The notes beneath the pieces are model-generated. The model did not search any database, was not told where the DNA came from, and saw only the letters and a list, made by a program, of their open reading frames with translations. Below are positions 22,596 through 23,573 of a stretch of DNA of 23,573 nt, piece by piece (the stretch's first letter is position 1; each line of letters starts with the position of its first letter). This DNA comes from DROE01 sp964569865 (lineage in GTDB: Bacteria > Pseudomonadota > Alphaproteobacteria > Rhizobiales > Devosiaceae), in assembly GCA_964569865.1 (NCBI GenBank), contig CAZMVQ010000037.1, positions 1 through 23,573 on the forward strand, given 5' to 3'. A program made the position numbers and the translations under genes.

Positions 22596-22925
22596 TTACC
22601 TAGGGTCAGGACCTTCTTTGTCTACGCCGTCATTATCCTCATCAAAACCACAATCAATCAACTGAGCCAGAGCATCCAGCACCTGTCGGGCTTGAATTCC
22701 GGTGGCCCTAACCAGAATTGAAGAACCCGGGCCAGCCGCCAGCATCATCAGGCCCATGATTGAAGTGCCCCCAACAGTCACGCCCTCTCTGGTTACTTCA
22801 ACGCTTGCATCAAACATTTCTGTAGTGCGCACAAACCTTGCCGACGCGCGGGCATGCAATCCGCGAGAATTGCAAATTCGCATCATTTGGGTAAGTGCGT
22901 GGCCTTTGTTGGCGTGATCGGGCAT
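22596..22925 (-). CDS. HPr family phosphocarrier protein
   Basis: A 109-residue phosphocarrier of the phosphotransferase system. The phosphorylated His24 lies in the signature NSRGLHARASARFV, and Ser55 in VGGTSIMGLMMLAA corresponds to the HprK-regulated Ser46 of Bacillus HPr. In Rhizobiales HPr usually belongs to a regulatory, non-transporting PTS with EI-Ntr, EIIA-Man and HprK; the absence of sugar permease genes here fits that. The last 15 or so residues form an acidic tail (DEDNDGVDKEGPDPR) not expected in the family, whose final codons contain a 14-base word also found upstream of cmk. The ATG 22925 is 85 bases after the EIIA stop. Confidence 0.95.
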   Translation of the reverse strand: MPDHANKGHALTQMMRICNSRGLHARASARFVRTTEMFDASVEVTREGVTVGGTSIMGLMMLAAGPGSSILVRATGIQARQVLDALAQLIDCGFDEDNDGVDKEGPDPR

Positions 22926-23010
22926 GGCATCCGTTCATTTTGGTGGAGTAAAAATCCAAGTTGGTGCAACTAGTGCAATAAATATTGATCAATGATAAAA
23001 GGTTTGTTGC

Positions 23011-23406
23011 TTAGCCTAAAATATCGTTGGCAACATTTATGTATTTGCGCCCGGCATCTTGAGCCTCACTTACGCAGGTGCGCAAATCAAGACTGGCTCT
23101 AACTCGCGCCAGTTTTACCAGCATAGGCAGATTAACCCCGGCAATAACCTCAACCTCCCGATTTTGCATAATGGAAATCGCCAGATTCGAGGGAGTACCT
23201 CCAAACATATCCGTTAAGACCACAACGCCTCCACCACTATCGGCAGCTTCAACAGCGCTCAATATATCGTTGCGGCGCTCCTCCATATCATCATCAGGAC
23301 CGATGCAAACCGTTTCGCAGTTTTCTTGAGGACCAACCACATGTTCAAGGGCCGAGCGAAACTCTAAGGCAAGCCTGCCATGGGTTACCAACACAATTCC
23401 TATCAT
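23011..23406 (-). CDS. PTS EIIA-Man type protein (regulatory PTS)
   Basis: A 131-residue cytosolic EIIA domain of the mannose family. The phospho-acceptor is His9 in IGIVLVTHG, and the LTDMFGGTPSNLA segment (about 64-76) and AGVNLPMLVK (about 89-98) are family signatures. With no EIIB, EIIC or EIID nearby it is probably a signalling phospho-acceptor downstream of HPr rather than part of a transporter. I chose ATG 23406 (five residues inside the longest frame), which starts at the usual MIGIVLVTHG and overlaps by four bases (ATGA) the stop of an open frame that enters from the window edge. It is the first complete gene of the HPr pair. Confidence 0.93.
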   Translation of the reverse strand: MIGIVLVTHGRLALEFRSALEHVVGPQENCETVCIGPDDDMEERRNDILSAVEAADSGGGVVVLTDMFGGTPSNLAISIMQNREVEVIAGVNLPMLVKLARVRASLDLRTCVSEAQDAGRKYINVANDILG

Positions 23407-23573
23407 CTTCCATCCCCACAAATTTGGTGTGCCGTAGCGAACAGGTTTTCAGTAATACCATTTATCAAAGCATGGTTGGGCAAAACTTTGTCGATCAGCC
23501 AAATTTCACCCCAAAATTCCATCAATCCAGCACCGCTTTCCAGTATTTTTGTGCAACTTCGCTCAGGTGTCGA
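23403..23573 (-). CDS. Partial open frame entering from the window edge, unidentified
   Basis: A minus-strand frame is open from the window edge to TGA at 23405-23403, giving 56 residues without a start. Its stop overlaps the EIIA ATG, a typical coupled arrangement, and position predicts the 3' end of hprK. The sequence around AGLMEFWGEIWLIDKV faintly recalls the HprK segment after its P-loop, but I cannot recognise an HprK C-terminus. A competing frame is open from the edge and stops at 23524-23522, ending EVAQKYWKAVLD; if that is the real gene, about 115 bases before EIIA are non-coding. I cannot decide between them. Confidence 0.3.
   Translation of the reverse strand, partial: STPERSCTKILESGAGLMEFWGEIWLIDKVLPNHALINGITENLFATAHQICGDGR

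Noticed and set aside
1..23573. Mobile elements, CRISPR arrays, phage or defence genes
   Set aside because: No transposase, integrase, terminal inverted repeats, regularly spaced repeats or toxin-like genes were seen; the window is conserved housekeeping synteny.

Overview
The window is a stretch of conserved chromosomal housekeeping genes from an alphaproteobacterium, most likely of the Rhizobiales/Hyphomicrobiales. Four things point there: the order cmk-rpsA-sppA-ihfB-lapA-trpFBA-accD-folC followed by trxA-addA-addB-tsaE-histidine kinase-ahcY-HPr-EIIA; the FYDLN-acid (TIGR02300-type) protein beside a tRNA-Ala; AddAB in place of RecBCD; and an AccD without the usual zinc-finger cysteines. 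Base composition looks moderate, in the mid-40s % GC by eye, which is low for the group. Genus cannot be assigned from this sequence alone.

Layout. Bases 1-37 are the 5' part of a minus-strand tRNA-Ala(GGC), followed by a minus-strand acidic zinc-ribbon protein (151-576). From 867 to 10547 nearly everything is on the plus strand: cytidylate kinase, ribosomal protein S1 with a strong intrinsic terminator, an S49 protease (SppA type), IHF beta, a LapA-domain membrane protein, TrpF, TrpB and TrpA (trpB-trpA overlap), then AccD and FolC (overlapping). At 10548-10713 the two halves converge on an intergenic block with two A+T-rich hairpins and a 76 % GC palindromic element. From 10714 to the right edge all genes are on the minus strand. 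Read in the direction of transcription they are a partial unresolved frame, an EIIA-Man type PTS protein, HPr, AhcY, then a PAS-domain histidine kinase resembling DivL, TsaE, AddB, AddA and thioredoxin.

How the genes work together. They cover DNA precursor supply (Cmk), translation (S1), nucleoid structure (IHF), the end of tryptophan synthesis (TrpF/B/A), fatty-acid initiation (AccD), folate polyglutamation (FolC), double-strand-break repair (AddAB), thiol redox (TrxA), tRNA t6A modification (TsaE), the activated-methyl cycle (AhcY) and a regulatory PTS (HPr, EIIA). Overlapping stop/start codons (trpB/trpA, accD/folC, kinase/tsaE, addB/addA, and an edge frame/EIIA) indicate translational coupling inside operons.

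I found no mobile element, CRISPR array, phage gene or defence island, and no clear new biological system. The points worth a second look are the GC-rich element between folC and trxA, the apparent absence of aroA and of the MurU/AmgK genes from places where they are usual, a DivL-like kinase that keeps a canonical phospho-acceptor histidine, two ribosome-binding sites inside possible hairpins, and a frame upstream of EIIA that I could not recognise as the expected HprK.
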